Shown: positions 49,608-58,384 of the stretch, in pieces
Layout of the letters: the number at the start of each line of letters is the position of its first letter
How positions within the stretch are numbered: the stretch's first letter is position 1
Source: Amycolatopsis sp. cg9
Lineage (GTDB): Bacteria > Actinomycetota > Actinomycetes > Mycobacteriales > Pseudonocardiaceae
Direction of reading: 5' to 3'
NCBI RefSeq assembly: GCF_041346945.1
Contig: NZ_CP166850.1
Location: 6,494,501 to 6,558,500 of the forward strand
Length of the DNA stretch: 64,000 nucleotides
Translations under genes and position numbers: made by a program
Notes under the pieces: generated by a model
What the model saw: only the letters and a program-made list of their open reading frames with translations
Database searches by the model: none
Told to the model about the DNA's origin: nothing

Positions 49608-52600
49608 ATGTGGTCCCCGGGGGACGTCGTGCTCGGGGTGTACGAAGTCCGTGACGTCGTCACGACCGGCGGCATGGGCCTGGTGTACCGGGTGTGGCAC
49701 CGCCAGTGGGGGATGGAGCTGGCGGTCAAGACCCCGCGCCAGGAGCTGGTCGCGTCCCCCGCCGACGCCGAGCGGTTCGAGGCCGAGGCGGAGACCTGGG
49801 TCGGGCTCGGCGCGCACCCGCACGTGGTGAGCTGCGCCTACGTCCGCCGCGTCGACGGCACGCCCCGGGTGTTCGCCGAATGGGCCGGCGGCGGCAGCCT
49901 CGCCGAGGCGGTCCGCGATCGCGCGCTCTACGACGGCGGCCACCGCCCGGCGGTGCGCCGGATCCTCGACCTGGCGATCCAGACCGCCTGGGGGCTCGGG
50001 CACGCGCACGCGCGCGGGGTGGTCCACCAGGACGTCAAGCCCGCCAACATCATGCTCGACACCGGCGGCGCGGCGAAGGTCACCGACTTCGGCCTGGCCA
50101 ACGTCACCGGCGGCGGAGGCATGACCCCCGAGTACTGCTCGCCCGAGCAGGCCAGGGGCGAGCACCTCGGCCCGGCGACCGACGTCTGGTCGTGGGCGGT
50201 GAGCGTGCTCGAGATGTTCGCGGGCGGGCCGCCGGCGATGTTCGGGCACGCGGCGGCGGGCGTCTTCGCGCGGTTCGTCGAGGCCGGGCCCGCCGACCCG
50301 GTGCTCCCGCCGGTGCCGCCGGGCGTCGCGGACCTGCTGCGGCGGTGCTTCGCCGAGGACCCCGCGGCCCGTCCCGCCGGCTTCGGCGAACTCGCCGGCG
50401 AGCTCGCGGAGCTCTACCGCGCCACGGTCTTCGAGCCGTACCCGCGGCAGCGGCCGGACGAAGCCCCGCTGCTCGCCGACGCGTTGTCCAACCGCGCGCT
50501 GTCCCTGCTGGACCTCGGGCACGCCGAGCAGGCGGACGAGCTGTGGGACGAAGCGTTGCGGGCCGACCCGCACCACCCGCACGCGACCTACAACCGCGGC
50601 CTGCGCCGGTGGCGGGCCGGCGCGCAGACCGACCGGCAGCTGCTCGCCGAGCTCGACGCGGTGCGGCTGAGCCACGAAGGCGACCGGACCGCCGATCACC
50701 TGCTCGCCGCCGTCCACGTCGAGCGCGGGGACAAGGAATCGGCACTGCGCCTGCTGGCGGACCTGCCCGACGGCCCGGACACCGCCGCCGCCCGCGCCCT
50801 GCCGGACCGGAAGGTCACCGAGCGGCCCAGCCCGGTCTTCGTCAACCGGGCGCACCCGATCGCGCTGAGCGCCGACGGCCGGCTGGCCGCGGTGACGTTC
50901 CAGCAGCGGGAGGCCGAACTCTGGTCGCTCGCGGAAGGACGGGTGCGGTACAGCCTGACGGGCCACGAAGCCCGCCTCCGGTCGATGTCCCTGAGCGCCG
51001 ACGGCCGGGTCCTGGCTTCCGCCGACGAGAGCGGGCAGGTGCGGGTCTGGGACACGACGACGGGGGAGTGCACCCGGGTCGTGGCGGTCCCGGGCGGGGT
51101 CGAGGCGGTCGCGGTCAGCCCCGGCGGGACCGTGGTGACCACCGTCGGCGGCGACGGGTCGGTGCGGGTGCTGGGCGACGCCGTGGAACTGATCCGCGCC
51201 GGGGCCGCGGAATCCGGGTACGGCCGGGGCTGGGCGATCGCGGTCACCGGGGACGACGAGCGCGTGGTCGTGTTCGACGGCTTCGATTGGACGCTGCGGG
51301 TACTGACCCGCACCGGCGAGGAGCTGTGGCGGCTCGGCGGGCTGCGGCACAACTGCGCGCTCAGCCCCACCGCCCGCTACGCGCTTTCGGCCACGCACGA
51401 CGACCACGTGGTGCTGGTGGACCTGACGACCGCCGAGGTCACGGTCATCGGCAGCGCCCTGCTGTGGAACCAGGGTTTCAGCTGGCTGGCGGTCAGCGAC
51501 GACGGCCGCACCGCGGTGAACAGCTTCGACCTCCTGCTCCAGCACTGGCGGCTCGACGAGGGCCGGTGCACGTTCACCACGACCGTCGAAGCCCGCGACC
51601 CGATGACCGTCGCCGCGGACGCCGGCGGGCGCACGGTGCTGGTCCTGCTCGGCAGCCGCACCCCGCAGACCGTCCACACCACCGCCGTCGTCCACCTGCC
51701 CGAGCCGGGGCCCGCCGCGCCGTGGAGCTACGCCCGCCCGCAGCCGACCGACCGGATGGCCGGGGACGCGCTCATCGCGGCGGAAAACCTCGGCCTGGCG
51801 GCGGAGTTCCTCGACACCGGCCGGCTCGCCGACGCCCGGCGGCAGCTGGACATCCTGCGCGCGATGCCCGCCTACCGGCGCCACCCGGAGCTGCGGACCC
51901 TGTGGCGGCGGGTGGGGGCGGTCAGCGAGCGGATCGCCCTCGCCGGGGTGTGGCCGTCCCGCCGGTTCGACGCCGTCCTGCACGGCCACACGGCGCTCAC
52001 CCGGAACGTGCACTACGCCTTCACCGACCGCTTCAACCGGGCCGCGGCCGAGGTCGTCGACCTGCGCACCGGTGCCGTGGTGGCCGCGCCGGACCGGCAC
52101 GACCTCGACTTCGAGCGCGTGACGGCCTGCGCGGACGACCGCCACGTGCTCGCGGTGGACTCGGACGGCGCCGGAGTGCTGTGGGACCTCAGGACGGCCC
52201 GCCGCGTGGGTGTCGTCGTCCGGGACCACGTCGGGAACCCCGTGCTGCAGGACGAGAACCCGGCGTTCGAGTTCGTGCGCCACGACCTCAGCATCCTGCG
52301 CAACCGGCTGACGGGCCGGCCGCTGCACGGCTGGTCGGCGCGCGCGGACGAGCGGGTGGTGGTGTCGGGCGCGGTCGCCGTCCTGGTCAAGGACGACGGC
52401 AGCGCCCGGGTGCTGGACGTCGACCAGTTCACGGTCCTGCGCGAGGCGCGCGTTTTCGCGGGCGAGACCTCGGTCGTCGCGAGCGCCGACGGCCGGGTCG
52501 TCGTCGCGACCCCGTCCGCCTTCGACAACACCGGCGAGATCGTGCTGTCCGTCGCGGGAGCGCGCGAAGCCGTGGTGCGGGTGTCCGACGACCGGGTGGT

Positions 52601-52829
52601 GTCCCTGGCGCTGTCCGCGGACGGCGATCTCCTGCTCACGGCGTCGCGCCGGTTGCTGCGCCTGTGGCACCTGCCCACTGACGGCCTGGTCACCGAGATC
52701 GAGTGCGAGCAGGACGTCATCGACGTCGAGCTGTCGGCCGACGGGTGCGCCGCGGTGGCCGTCCTGGGCTACCACCACCTGCAGTGCTGGGAACTGGACT
52801 GGGACTACCGGCCGCGCTTACCCTCGTAG
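49608..52829 (+). CDS. Serine/threonine protein kinase with TPR-like and WD40-type C-terminal domains
   Basis: The 1073-residue protein has an N-terminal kinase domain (about 10-265): glycine loop TGGMGLVY, Lys in AVKTP, catalytic loop VVHQDVKPANIM (about 138-149, HQD instead of HRD), metal loop DFG and the APE-equivalent SPEQARG. Residues about 285-390 contain TPR-like helices (NRALSLLDLGHAEQADELWDEAL). From about 410 to the end are repeated four-strand units with LSADGRLAAVT, LSADGRVLASADESGQVRVWDT, LSADGDLLLTASRRLLRLWHL, i.e. two seven-bladed WD40-like propellers separated by a helical hairpin (about 715-790). No membrane helix is seen, so it is cytoplasmic. Confidence 0.9.
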   Translation: MWSPGDVVLGVYEVRDVVTTGGMGLVYRVWHRQWGMELAVKTPRQELVASPADAERFEAEAETWVGLGAHPHVVSCAYVRRVDGTPRVFAEWAGGGSLAEAVRDRALYDGGHRPAVRRILDLAIQTAWGLGHAHARGVVHQDVKPANIMLDTGGAAKVTDFGLANVTGGGGMTPEYCSPEQARGEHLGPATDVWSWAVSVLEMFAGGPPAMFGHAAAGVFARFVEAGPADPVLPPVPPGVADLLRRCFAEDPAARPAGFGELAGELAELYRATVFEPYPRQRPDEAPLLADALSNRALSLLDLGHAEQADELWDEALRADPHHPHATYNRGLRRWRAGAQTDRQLLAELDAVRLSHEGDRTADHLLAAVHVERGDKESALRLLADLPDGPDTAAARALPDRKVTERPSPVFVNRAHPIALSADGRLAAVTFQQREAELWSLAEGRVRYSLTGHEARLRSMSLSADGRVLASADESGQVRVWDTTTGECTRVVAVPGGVEAVAVSPGGTVVTTVGGDGSVRVLGDAVELIRAGAAESGYGRGWAIAVTGDDERVVVFDGFDWTLRVLTRTGEELWRLGGLRHNCALSPTARYALSATHDDHVVLVDLTTAEVTVIGSALLWNQGFSWLAVSDDGRTAVNSFDLLLQHWRLDEGRCTFTTTVEARDPMTVAADAGGRTVLVLLGSRTPQTVHTTAVVHLPEPGPAAPWSYARPQPTDRMAGDALIAAENLGLAAEFLDTGRLADARRQLDILRAMPAYRRHPELRTLWRRVGAVSERIALAGVWPSRRFDAVLHGHTALTRNVHYAFTDRFNRAAAEVVDLRTGAVVAAPDRHDLDFERVTACADDRHVLAVDSDGAGVLWDLRTARRVGVVVRDHVGNPVLQDENPAFEFVRHDLSILRNRLTGRPLHGWSARADERVVVSGAVAVLVKDDGSARVLDVDQFTVLREARVFAGETSVVASADGRVVVATPSAFDNTGEIVLSVAGAREAVVRVSDDRVVSLALSADGDLLLTASRRLLRLWHLPTDGLVTEIECEQDVIDVELSADGCAAVAVLGYHHLQCWELDWDYRPRLPS

Positions 52830-52922
52830 CGCCAGACATCGGATGACCAGCCCGGACCGCGGGCCAGTCCGCCGGCCGATGTGCACCCCTGCCGATCTGT
52901 CGTCAGGAAGGACACACCGACG

Positions 52923-53696
52923 ATGCCGAAATCCGTTCTGCACTCCCTCGCCGTGGCCGCGCTCGCCGTGTTCGGCGCGGCCGCCCCCGCCCAGGCGGCT
53001 CCGCTCTGGCACCCGGACCCCGCCACCGACGGCCTCAGGGCCTTCGAGGGCATCGAGGCCGACCGCGGCCACCACCACCCCGACCGCGAGTACGTGGCCG
53101 TCGAGGGCGACCACTACCGCTTCAGCATCTGGAAGGACGACCGCGACACCACCGGCGGCGGCGACCGCCAGCGCACCGAGTCGAAGGGCATGGTGCAGAA
53201 CGGCATCGCGCTCGAGATGCACGACGGCGAGGCCTGGTCGCTCTCCTACGAGATGTTCATGCCGGCCACGCTGCACGGCACCAGCAAGTTCACGCACATC
53301 TTCCAGACGAAGACCCCGTCGACCAACGGCGGCCCGTGGGTGACGCTGGACCTGACCCGCAGCGGCGGCAAGGAAGTGCTCAGCGCCCGTGCGTACGCCA
53401 ATTCGGGCTCGCCGAGCATCGCGGCCACGGACCTCGCGCCGCTGCGGGACAAGTGGATCACGATCGAATGGACGTTCACGCCGGGCTCGAAGGGCAAGGC
53501 GGCGTGCGTCGTCCGCGCCGGCACGGGGCCGGGCGCGCCGGTCGCCGCGCAGGGCAGCATGGCCGGCGTGAACATCCCCGGCCAAGGCGACTACGTCCGC
53601 CCGAAGTGGGGGATCTACCGCTCGGTCGAGAGCGCGTCGTCGGACATCCTCGACACCTACCTGCTGTTCCGGAACTACACGGCGGCCCGCAAGTAG
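52923..53696 (+). CDS. Secreted heparin-lyase-I/PL-like jelly-roll protein
   Basis: The 257-residue protein has a signal peptide (about 1-26) and a concanavalin-like beta-sandwich: FEGIEADRGHHHP, YRFSIWKDDRDTTGGGDRQRTESKG, WSLSYEMFMPATLHGTSKFTHIFQTK, WITIEWTFTPG and a C-terminal PKWGIYRS. This pattern is shared by heparin lyase I and several actinomycete polysaccharide lyases (PL13/PL20/PL7 groups). I cannot decide between glucuronan, alginate or other uronates. An AGGAAGGA ribosome site lies upstream. Confidence 0.7.
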   Translation: MPKSVLHSLAVAALAVFGAAAPAQAAPLWHPDPATDGLRAFEGIEADRGHHHPDREYVAVEGDHYRFSIWKDDRDTTGGGDRQRTESKGMVQNGIALEMHDGEAWSLSYEMFMPATLHGTSKFTHIFQTKTPSTNGGPWVTLDLTRSGGKEVLSARAYANSGSPSIAATDLAPLRDKWITIEWTFTPGSKGKAACVVRAGTGPGAPVAAQGSMAGVNIPGQGDYVRPKWGIYRSVESASSDILDTYLLFRNYTAARK

Positions 53697-53735
53697 CCGT
53701 GGCGGGCGGCGGGCGTCCGGGGTGACACTGGCGGC

Positions 53736-54977
53736 ATGAAGGTCGTCGACGGGCAGCGGAGCGCGTACCGCCCGCCGTCGACCGTCCCGCCGCCGCTGCG
53801 GCGAGGTCCGGTGCTGGTCACGGCCGCTTTCGCGGGTCTCGGCGGCGCGCTGATCCCGGCCGCCGCGGTGCCCGCGCTCTGGCGGATCTGGCAGCTGTAC
53901 GCGATGGTGTTCGGCGCGGTCGCCGCGGTCGAGGTGGTCGCCGTCGTCGCGGTGCTCGGGTGGCCGACGCGCAGGACCGCGCACTTCGGCGCGCTCTCGG
54001 CGTTCGCCGCCCTCGCCCTGTGGGTGCTCAGCCGTCCGCTGGGGCTGCTGGTCCGGCTCGATCCCTGGCAGCCGGCGGACACGGTGGTGGGCTTCACCGA
54101 CTACGTGGCCGCCGGCCTGCAGCTCGTCGCGCTGCTCGGCTTCCTGGTGGTGGCCCGGCGCCGGGCGCACCCGCGGCCGTCCGCGCTGCGGCGGGTGTCG
54201 GCGTGGATCGTGCTGTTCCCGGTCCTGCTGCTGGTCGTCGCGACCGGCGCGGCGGGCGCGGTGGCGGCCGGCGACGGCATCCGCGGCACCGGCGCCTCGG
54301 CCCTGCTCGACGGCGCCACGGTCGAGTACTGCCACCCGGACGGCGTCCCGCTGGCCATGGACCTCCGCCGGCCGCCCGGCCCCGGCCCGGCGCCGGTCGT
54401 GCTGTCCCTGCACGGCGGCGGCCTGCTGCTGGGCAACCGCAAGCCGGCCGGACCGGGCGCGCTGCTGGCCGGGACGCGGCCGGACGAGCTGACCGCCCGC
54501 GGGTTCGCCGTCGCGTCGATCGACTACCGCCTGGCGCCGGCCGCCCGCTGGCCGGCCCCGCTCGAAGACGCCCGCTGCGCGGTCCGCTTCCTCGCGGCGA
54601 ACGCGGCCGCGCTGGCGATCGACCCGGCCCGGATCGCGGTGTGGGGCACCGGCGCGGGCGGGACACTGGCGTCGCTCGTCGCGCTCACGCCGGGCACCCC
54701 CGTCCGCGCGGCGGCGGCGCTGTCGGCCCCGGCCGACTTCACGGACTTCCGCGGCCTGGACACCCTGACGCGGGCGTCGGTACTGCTGGCACTGGGCCGG
54801 TCCCCGGCGACCCTCCGGGCGGCGAGCCCGCTGACGTACCCGGCGGCGGGCGCACCCCCGTTCCTCGTCGCGGGCGGCCGGAAGTCGGCGGAGTTCGCCG
54901 ACCACCTGCGCCAGGCGGGTGTCACGGTCACGTCGTCCCCGGACGTGGCGGCGTTCTTCACGGCGGCGCTGCGCTGA
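53736..54977 (+). CDS. Membrane-anchored alpha/beta-hydrolase-fold protein lacking the catalytic triad
   Basis: The 413-residue protein has four membrane helices (about 25-195) and then an HSL-type alpha/beta domain (about 205-413). The oxyanion motif HGGGLLLG is intact (about 226) and IDYRLAPAARWPAPLEDA is classical, but the nucleophile elbow reads WGTGAGGTLA instead of W-G-x-S-A-G-G, so the Ser is Gly. The expected Asp and His near the C-terminus (GGRKSAEFADHL and SSPDVAAFF) are also absent. It is probably a pseudoenzyme with a binding or structural role. The promoter-proximal sequence gives no clear ribosome site. Confidence 0.8.
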   Translation: MKVVDGQRSAYRPPSTVPPPLRRGPVLVTAAFAGLGGALIPAAAVPALWRIWQLYAMVFGAVAAVEVVAVVAVLGWPTRRTAHFGALSAFAALALWVLSRPLGLLVRLDPWQPADTVVGFTDYVAAGLQLVALLGFLVVARRRAHPRPSALRRVSAWIVLFPVLLLVVATGAAGAVAAGDGIRGTGASALLDGATVEYCHPDGVPLAMDLRRPPGPGPAPVVLSLHGGGLLLGNRKPAGPGALLAGTRPDELTARGFAVASIDYRLAPAARWPAPLEDARCAVRFLAANAAALAIDPARIAVWGTGAGGTLASLVALTPGTPVRAAAALSAPADFTDFRGLDTLTRASVLLALGRSPATLRAASPLTYPAAGAPPFLVAGGRKSAEFADHLRQAGVTVTSSPDVAAFFTAALR

Positions 54978-55010
54978 GCGGCGTCACCGAGCGGACCGCC
55001 GGTTTTCCGG

Positions 55011-55089
55011 GCTGAAGGGGACTTTCGTCGCATCTGATGAGCTGAAGGGGACTTTCCTGTCGCCACATGCCAGGAAAGTCCCCTTCAGC
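55011..55089. repeat. Repeated hairpin element (GCTGAAGGGGACTTTC family)
   Basis: GCTGAAGGGGACTTTC occurs at 55011-55026 and 55041-55056; the second copy, extended to 19 bp, has an exact reverse complement at 55071-55089 across an 11-base loop. It lies between the convergent pseudo-esterase and GntR genes and likely serves as terminator. The precise, repeated composition suggests a dispersed genomic repeat. Confidence 0.75.
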
Positions 55090-55118
55090 CCGCCGCGGCG
55101 CTGCGCTGAGCCGGCCGC

Positions 55119-55832
55119 TCACTCCCACACGACGACGTTGCGCCGCGTCGGGACCGACGTCGGGTCCGCGCTGAACAGCTCGGGGGACCGGGCGCGGATC
55201 CGTTCCACGTCCTCGAAGACCGCCCGCAGGTGCCGGCGCATCGCCGTGCGCGCCACCGCGATGTCGCCCGCGCGGACCGCGTCGAGGATCTCCACGTGCT
55301 GCGTCGCGAACTCCGCCGGGGACTGCGCGTCGTAGAGGCCGAGGCGGCGGGCGCGGTCGAGGTGGCCCTTGGCCGAGGCCACCGTCGTCCACGCGTTCTT
55401 GTGCCCGCTGAGCGTCAGCAGGCCCTGGTGGAACGCCTCGTCGAGGGCGAAGAACTCCTCGAGGCCGATGTCCGGGTGCCGCTGCCGCTCCAGGTTGGCC
55501 AGCAGGTCCGTGACCACAGCGTCGTCCAGCGCCGCCGGCAGGTCGTCGAGCGCCGCCAGCTCCACGGCCTCGCGCAGGAACTGCGCGTCGGCGACGCGCT
55601 GCGGGTCGACCCGCGAGACGAACGAGCCGATCTGCGGGAACACCTGGACCAGGCCCTCGTCCGACAGCAGGATCAGGCCTTCGCGGACCGGGGTCCGGCT
55701 GACGCCGAGGCTCGCCGCCAGCTCGTTCTCCGACAGCGCGGCGCCGGGCGGCAGCTCGAGCGTCAGCACTTTGCGCCGCAGCGTTTCGTACACCGCGCGG
55801 CGGTTGGTCCCGCGCTTGTTCCGTTCGGTCAC
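55119..55832 (-). CDS. GntR-family regulator, FCD type, of the sugar-acid operon
   Basis: The 237-residue protein has a winged helix at about 8-75 (NRRAVYETLRRKVLTLELPPGAAL, LAASLGVSRTPVREGLILL) and an FCD effector domain (about 85-215) with the metal-site His/Asp positions (LDEAFHQGLL, HVEILDAVRAGD). GTG start at 55832. It is divergent from the mannonate dehydratase gene with a perfect 14-bp palindrome in between, the layout of UxuR/ExuR-type control by a hexuronate or mannonate. Confidence 0.92.
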   Translation of the reverse strand: MTERNKRGTNRRAVYETLRRKVLTLELPPGAALSENELAASLGVSRTPVREGLILLSDEGLVQVFPQIGSFVSRVDPQRVADAQFLREAVELAALDDLPAALDDAVVTDLLANLERQRHPDIGLEEFFALDEAFHQGLLTLSGHKNAWTTVASAKGHLDRARRLGLYDAQSPAEFATQHVEILDAVRAGDIAVARTAMRRHLRAVFEDVERIRARSPELFSADPTSVPTRRNVVVWE

Positions 55833-55854
55833 CTTGACATCCTAGCCGACAGGA

Positions 55855-55868
55855 GCTTGTATACAAGC
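55855..55868. promoter_or_regulatory. GntR operator of the sugar-acid operon
   Basis: GCTTGTATACAAGC, perfectly symmetric, 22 bp before the GntR start and 20 bp before the mannonate dehydratase start. CTTGTATACAAG is a common FCD-subfamily operator form. Confidence 0.8.
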
Positions 55869-55888
55869 ACTGATGAACAGGAGGCGCA

Positions 55889-57097
55889 GTGAGCACGATC
55901 GAACGCGCGGAGGTGCTCGTCACCTCGCCCGGCCGCAACTACGTGACGCTGCGGATCACCACGTCCGACGGCGTGACCGGCCTGGGCGACGCGACCCTCA
56001 ACGGCCGCGAGCTGGCCGTCGCGAGCTACCTGCGCGACCACCTCGTCCCGCTGCTGATCGGCCGCGACCCGGCGCGCATCGAGGACACCTGGCAGTACCT
56101 CTACCGCGGCGCGTACTGGCGCCGCGGGCCGGTGACGATGACCGCGATCGCCGCCGTCGACACCGCGCTGTGGGACATCAAGGGCAAGGTCGCCGGCCTG
56201 CCCGTCTACCAGCTGCTCGGCGGCCGCGCCCGCGACGGCGTGCTCGTCTACTCCCACGCCAGCGGCGAAGACGTCCCGGCGCTGCTGGACGACGTCGCCC
56301 GCTTCCGCGACCTCGGCTACCGCGCGATCCGCGCCCAGGCCGCTGTCCCCGGCATCGCGGGCAGCTACGGCGTCCGGCACGGCAAGGTGTACGAGCCGGC
56401 CGCGACCGCGCTGCCCGACGAACAGCCGTGGAGCACCGAGGCCTACCTGGACTTCGCCCCGACCTACCTGCGCGAAGTCCGCGAGCGCTTCGGCTTCGGC
56501 TTCCACCTGCTGCACGACGTCCACCACCGGCTCAGCCCGATCGAGGCCGCCCGGTTCGGCAAGAGCGTCGAGGACTGCCGCCTGTTCTGGATGGAAGACC
56601 CGACACCGGCGGAAAACCAGGAGGCCTTCCGGCTGATCCGCGGCCACACGACGACGCCGATCGCCGTCGGCGAGGCGCTCAGCTCCATCTGGGACGTCCA
56701 GCACCTCATCACCGAGCAGCTCATCGACTACGTGCGCACGACCGTCGTGCACGCCGGCGGCATCAGCCACCTGCGCCGCATCTTCGACCTCGCCGCGCTC
56801 TACCAGGTGCGCACCGGCTCGCACGGCGCCACCGACCTCTCCCCGGTGACACTCGCCGCGGCCGTGCACGTCGACATCTCCGTGCCGAACTTCGGCATCC
56901 AGGAGTACATGGGCTACGCCGACGAGACCGCGGAGGTCTTCCGCGGCGGACCCTCCTACGCCGACGGGATGCTGCTGCCGTCCGAAGAACCCGGCCTGGG
57001 CGTCGACTACGACGACGAAGCCGCGGAGAAGTTCCCGTACGACCCGCGCTACCTCCCGGTGGCGCGCCGCCTCGACGGCTCCGTTCACGACTGGTGA
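55889..57097 (+). CDS. manD: D-mannonate dehydratase, enolase superfamily (ManD/RspA type)
   Basis: The 402-residue protein matches the ManD group of the mandelate-racemase subfamily: [22 protein letters not shown] at the N-terminus, [13 protein letters not shown] loop (about 151-163), metal-binding region [11 protein letters not shown] (Asp near 211) and the Glu in [12 protein letters not shown] (about 237), then [10 protein letters not shown] (about 260) and [13 protein letters not shown] (His near 312). It removes water from D-mannonate to give 2-keto-3-deoxygluconate. GTG start with CAGGAGG upstream. The next gene overlaps by GTGA. Confidence 0.9.
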   Translation: MSTIERAEVLVTSPGRNYVTLRITTSDGVTGLGDATLNGRELAVASYLRDHLVPLLIGRDPARIEDTWQYLYRGAYWRRGPVTMTAIAAVDTALWDIKGKVAGLPVYQLLGGRARDGVLVYSHASGEDVPALLDDVARFRDLGYRAIRAQAAVPGIAGSYGVRHGKVYEPAATALPDEQPWSTEAYLDFAPTYLREVRERFGFGFHLLHDVHHRLSPIEAARFGKSVEDCRLFWMEDPTPAENQEAFRLIRGHTTTPIAVGEALSSIWDVQHLITEQLIDYVRTTVVHAGGISHLRRIFDLAALYQVRTGSHGATDLSPVTLAAAVHVDISVPNFGIQEYMGYADETAEVFRGGPSYADGMLLPSEEPGLGVDYDDEAAEKFPYDPRYLPVARRLDGSVHDW

Positions 57098-58353
57098 CGG
57101 CGATGAAGCGACTCAGATCGTCCACTGTGGACCTCCCGCGGGCGGTACGGCCCAAGATCGTCCACTTCGGACTCGGCGCGTTCCACCGCGCCCACCAGGC
57201 CGTGTACACCGAGGCGCCGTGGGGCATCGCCGCGGTGGCCCCGCGTTCCACCGACGTCGTCACCGCGCTGCGCGCCCAGGACTGCCTCTACACCGTGACC
57301 GACACGACCACCCGCGTCATCGGCTCGATCGTCGAGGCATTGCACCTCGGCTCGGACGCCCCGCGCGTCGGCGAGCTGCTCGCGTCGCCCGGCACCACGG
57401 TCGTGACGCTCACGATCACGGAGAAGGGGTACCGCGGCGGCCCGGTCATCGGCGCCCTCGCCGCCGGGCTCGCCGGGCGGTTCCGGCGCGGCGGCGCGCC
57501 GATCACCGTGATCTCGTGCGACAACATGACCGGCAACGGCCGCGTGCTGGAGCGCGCCGTTCGAGAATCCGTGACCGGGCCCGAGCGCGACGAAATGCTG
57601 GCCTGGCTGGCGGAATCGGTCGCGTTCCCGTCCACTGTGGTCGACCGGATCGTCCCGGCCACGACCCCGGAACACCGCGCGAAGGCCACCGAGGCGCTGG
57701 GTCTCGACGACGCCGTGCCGGTGTTCGCCGAGCCGTACCGCCAGTGGGTCCTCGAAGACGCGTTCGCCGCCGAGGTCCCGCCGTGGGACGGCGCCCGGTT
57801 CGTACCCGACGTGACGCCGTTCGAGCAGCAGAAACTGCGGCTGCTCAACGGAACGCATTCGGCTTTGGCCTACCTCGGGGCCGCGGCCGGGCACGAGACG
57901 ATCGCCGATGTCCTCGCCTCGGACTGGGGCGAGAGGTTCGTCCGCGGCTTCGGCGCCGAAGCCGCGGCGGTGCTGCCCGGCGACCACGGGCCGTACGTCG
58001 ACCAGCTCGTCGAGCGGTTCCGGAACCCGGGAATCCGGCACCGGCTGAGCCAGATCGGCTCGGACGGTTCGCTGAAGCTGCCCGAACGCTGGTTCGGCAC
58101 CCTTCGCCACGCCGGAAGCCACCCCTTGCTGGAACTCGCGTTGGCTGCCTGGGCACGTGCCACCGAACCGGACGCGCGCACCGGCATGACCGACCCACTC
58201 GCGGGCGAACTGGCCGCCTGCTGGAGCGCCCCGGACGACGTCGATGCCGTCCGGCGGCTGCTGCGGCTGGTCGGTGCCCCCGGCCTCGACCCCCTCCCGA
58301 AGGCCGTCGCCGCGCACCTGCCCGCGCTGCGAGCCGGGCGTGTCGACCTCTGA
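57094..58353 (+). CDS. uxuB: Fructuronate reductase (mannitol dehydrogenase family)
   Basis: The 419-residue protein (start GTG 57094 overlapping the stop; ATG 57103 is the alternative) has the long-chain polyol dehydrogenase layout: [20 protein letters not shown]ossmann region (about 20-39), [10 protein letters not shown] (about 149) and the catalytic Lys region [20 protein letters not shown] (about 243-262). It interconverts D-fructuronate and D-mannonate with NAD(H). Being between the dehydratase and the transporter, it feeds mannonate to ManD. Confidence 0.9.
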   Translation: MTAMKRLRSSTVDLPRAVRPKIVHFGLGAFHRAHQAVYTEAPWGIAAVAPRSTDVVTALRAQDCLYTVTDTTTRVIGSIVEALHLGSDAPRVGELLASPGTTVVTLTITEKGYRGGPVIGALAAGLAGRFRRGGAPITVISCDNMTGNGRVLERAVRESVTGPERDEMLAWLAESVAFPSTVVDRIVPATTPEHRAKATEALGLDDAVPVFAEPYRQWVLEDAFAAEVPPWDGARFVPDVTPFEQQKLRLLNGTHSALAYLGAAAGHETIADVLASDWGERFVRGFGAEAAAVLPGDHGPYVDQLVERFRNPGIRHRLSQIGSDGSLKLPERWFGTLRHAGSHPLLELALAAWARATEPDARTGMTDPLAGELAACWSAPDDVDAVRRLLRLVGAPGLDPLPKAVAAHLPALRAGRVDL

Positions 58354-58384
58354 CCCCACCGATCACGAGCAACGGAGCACAGTG

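Noticed and set aside
48921..52778. 1285-codon minus-strand frame opposite the kinase
   Set aside because: The plus strand has a complete kinase with WD40 units; the antisense frame is Arg/Gly/Pro-rich and has no recognisable domain.
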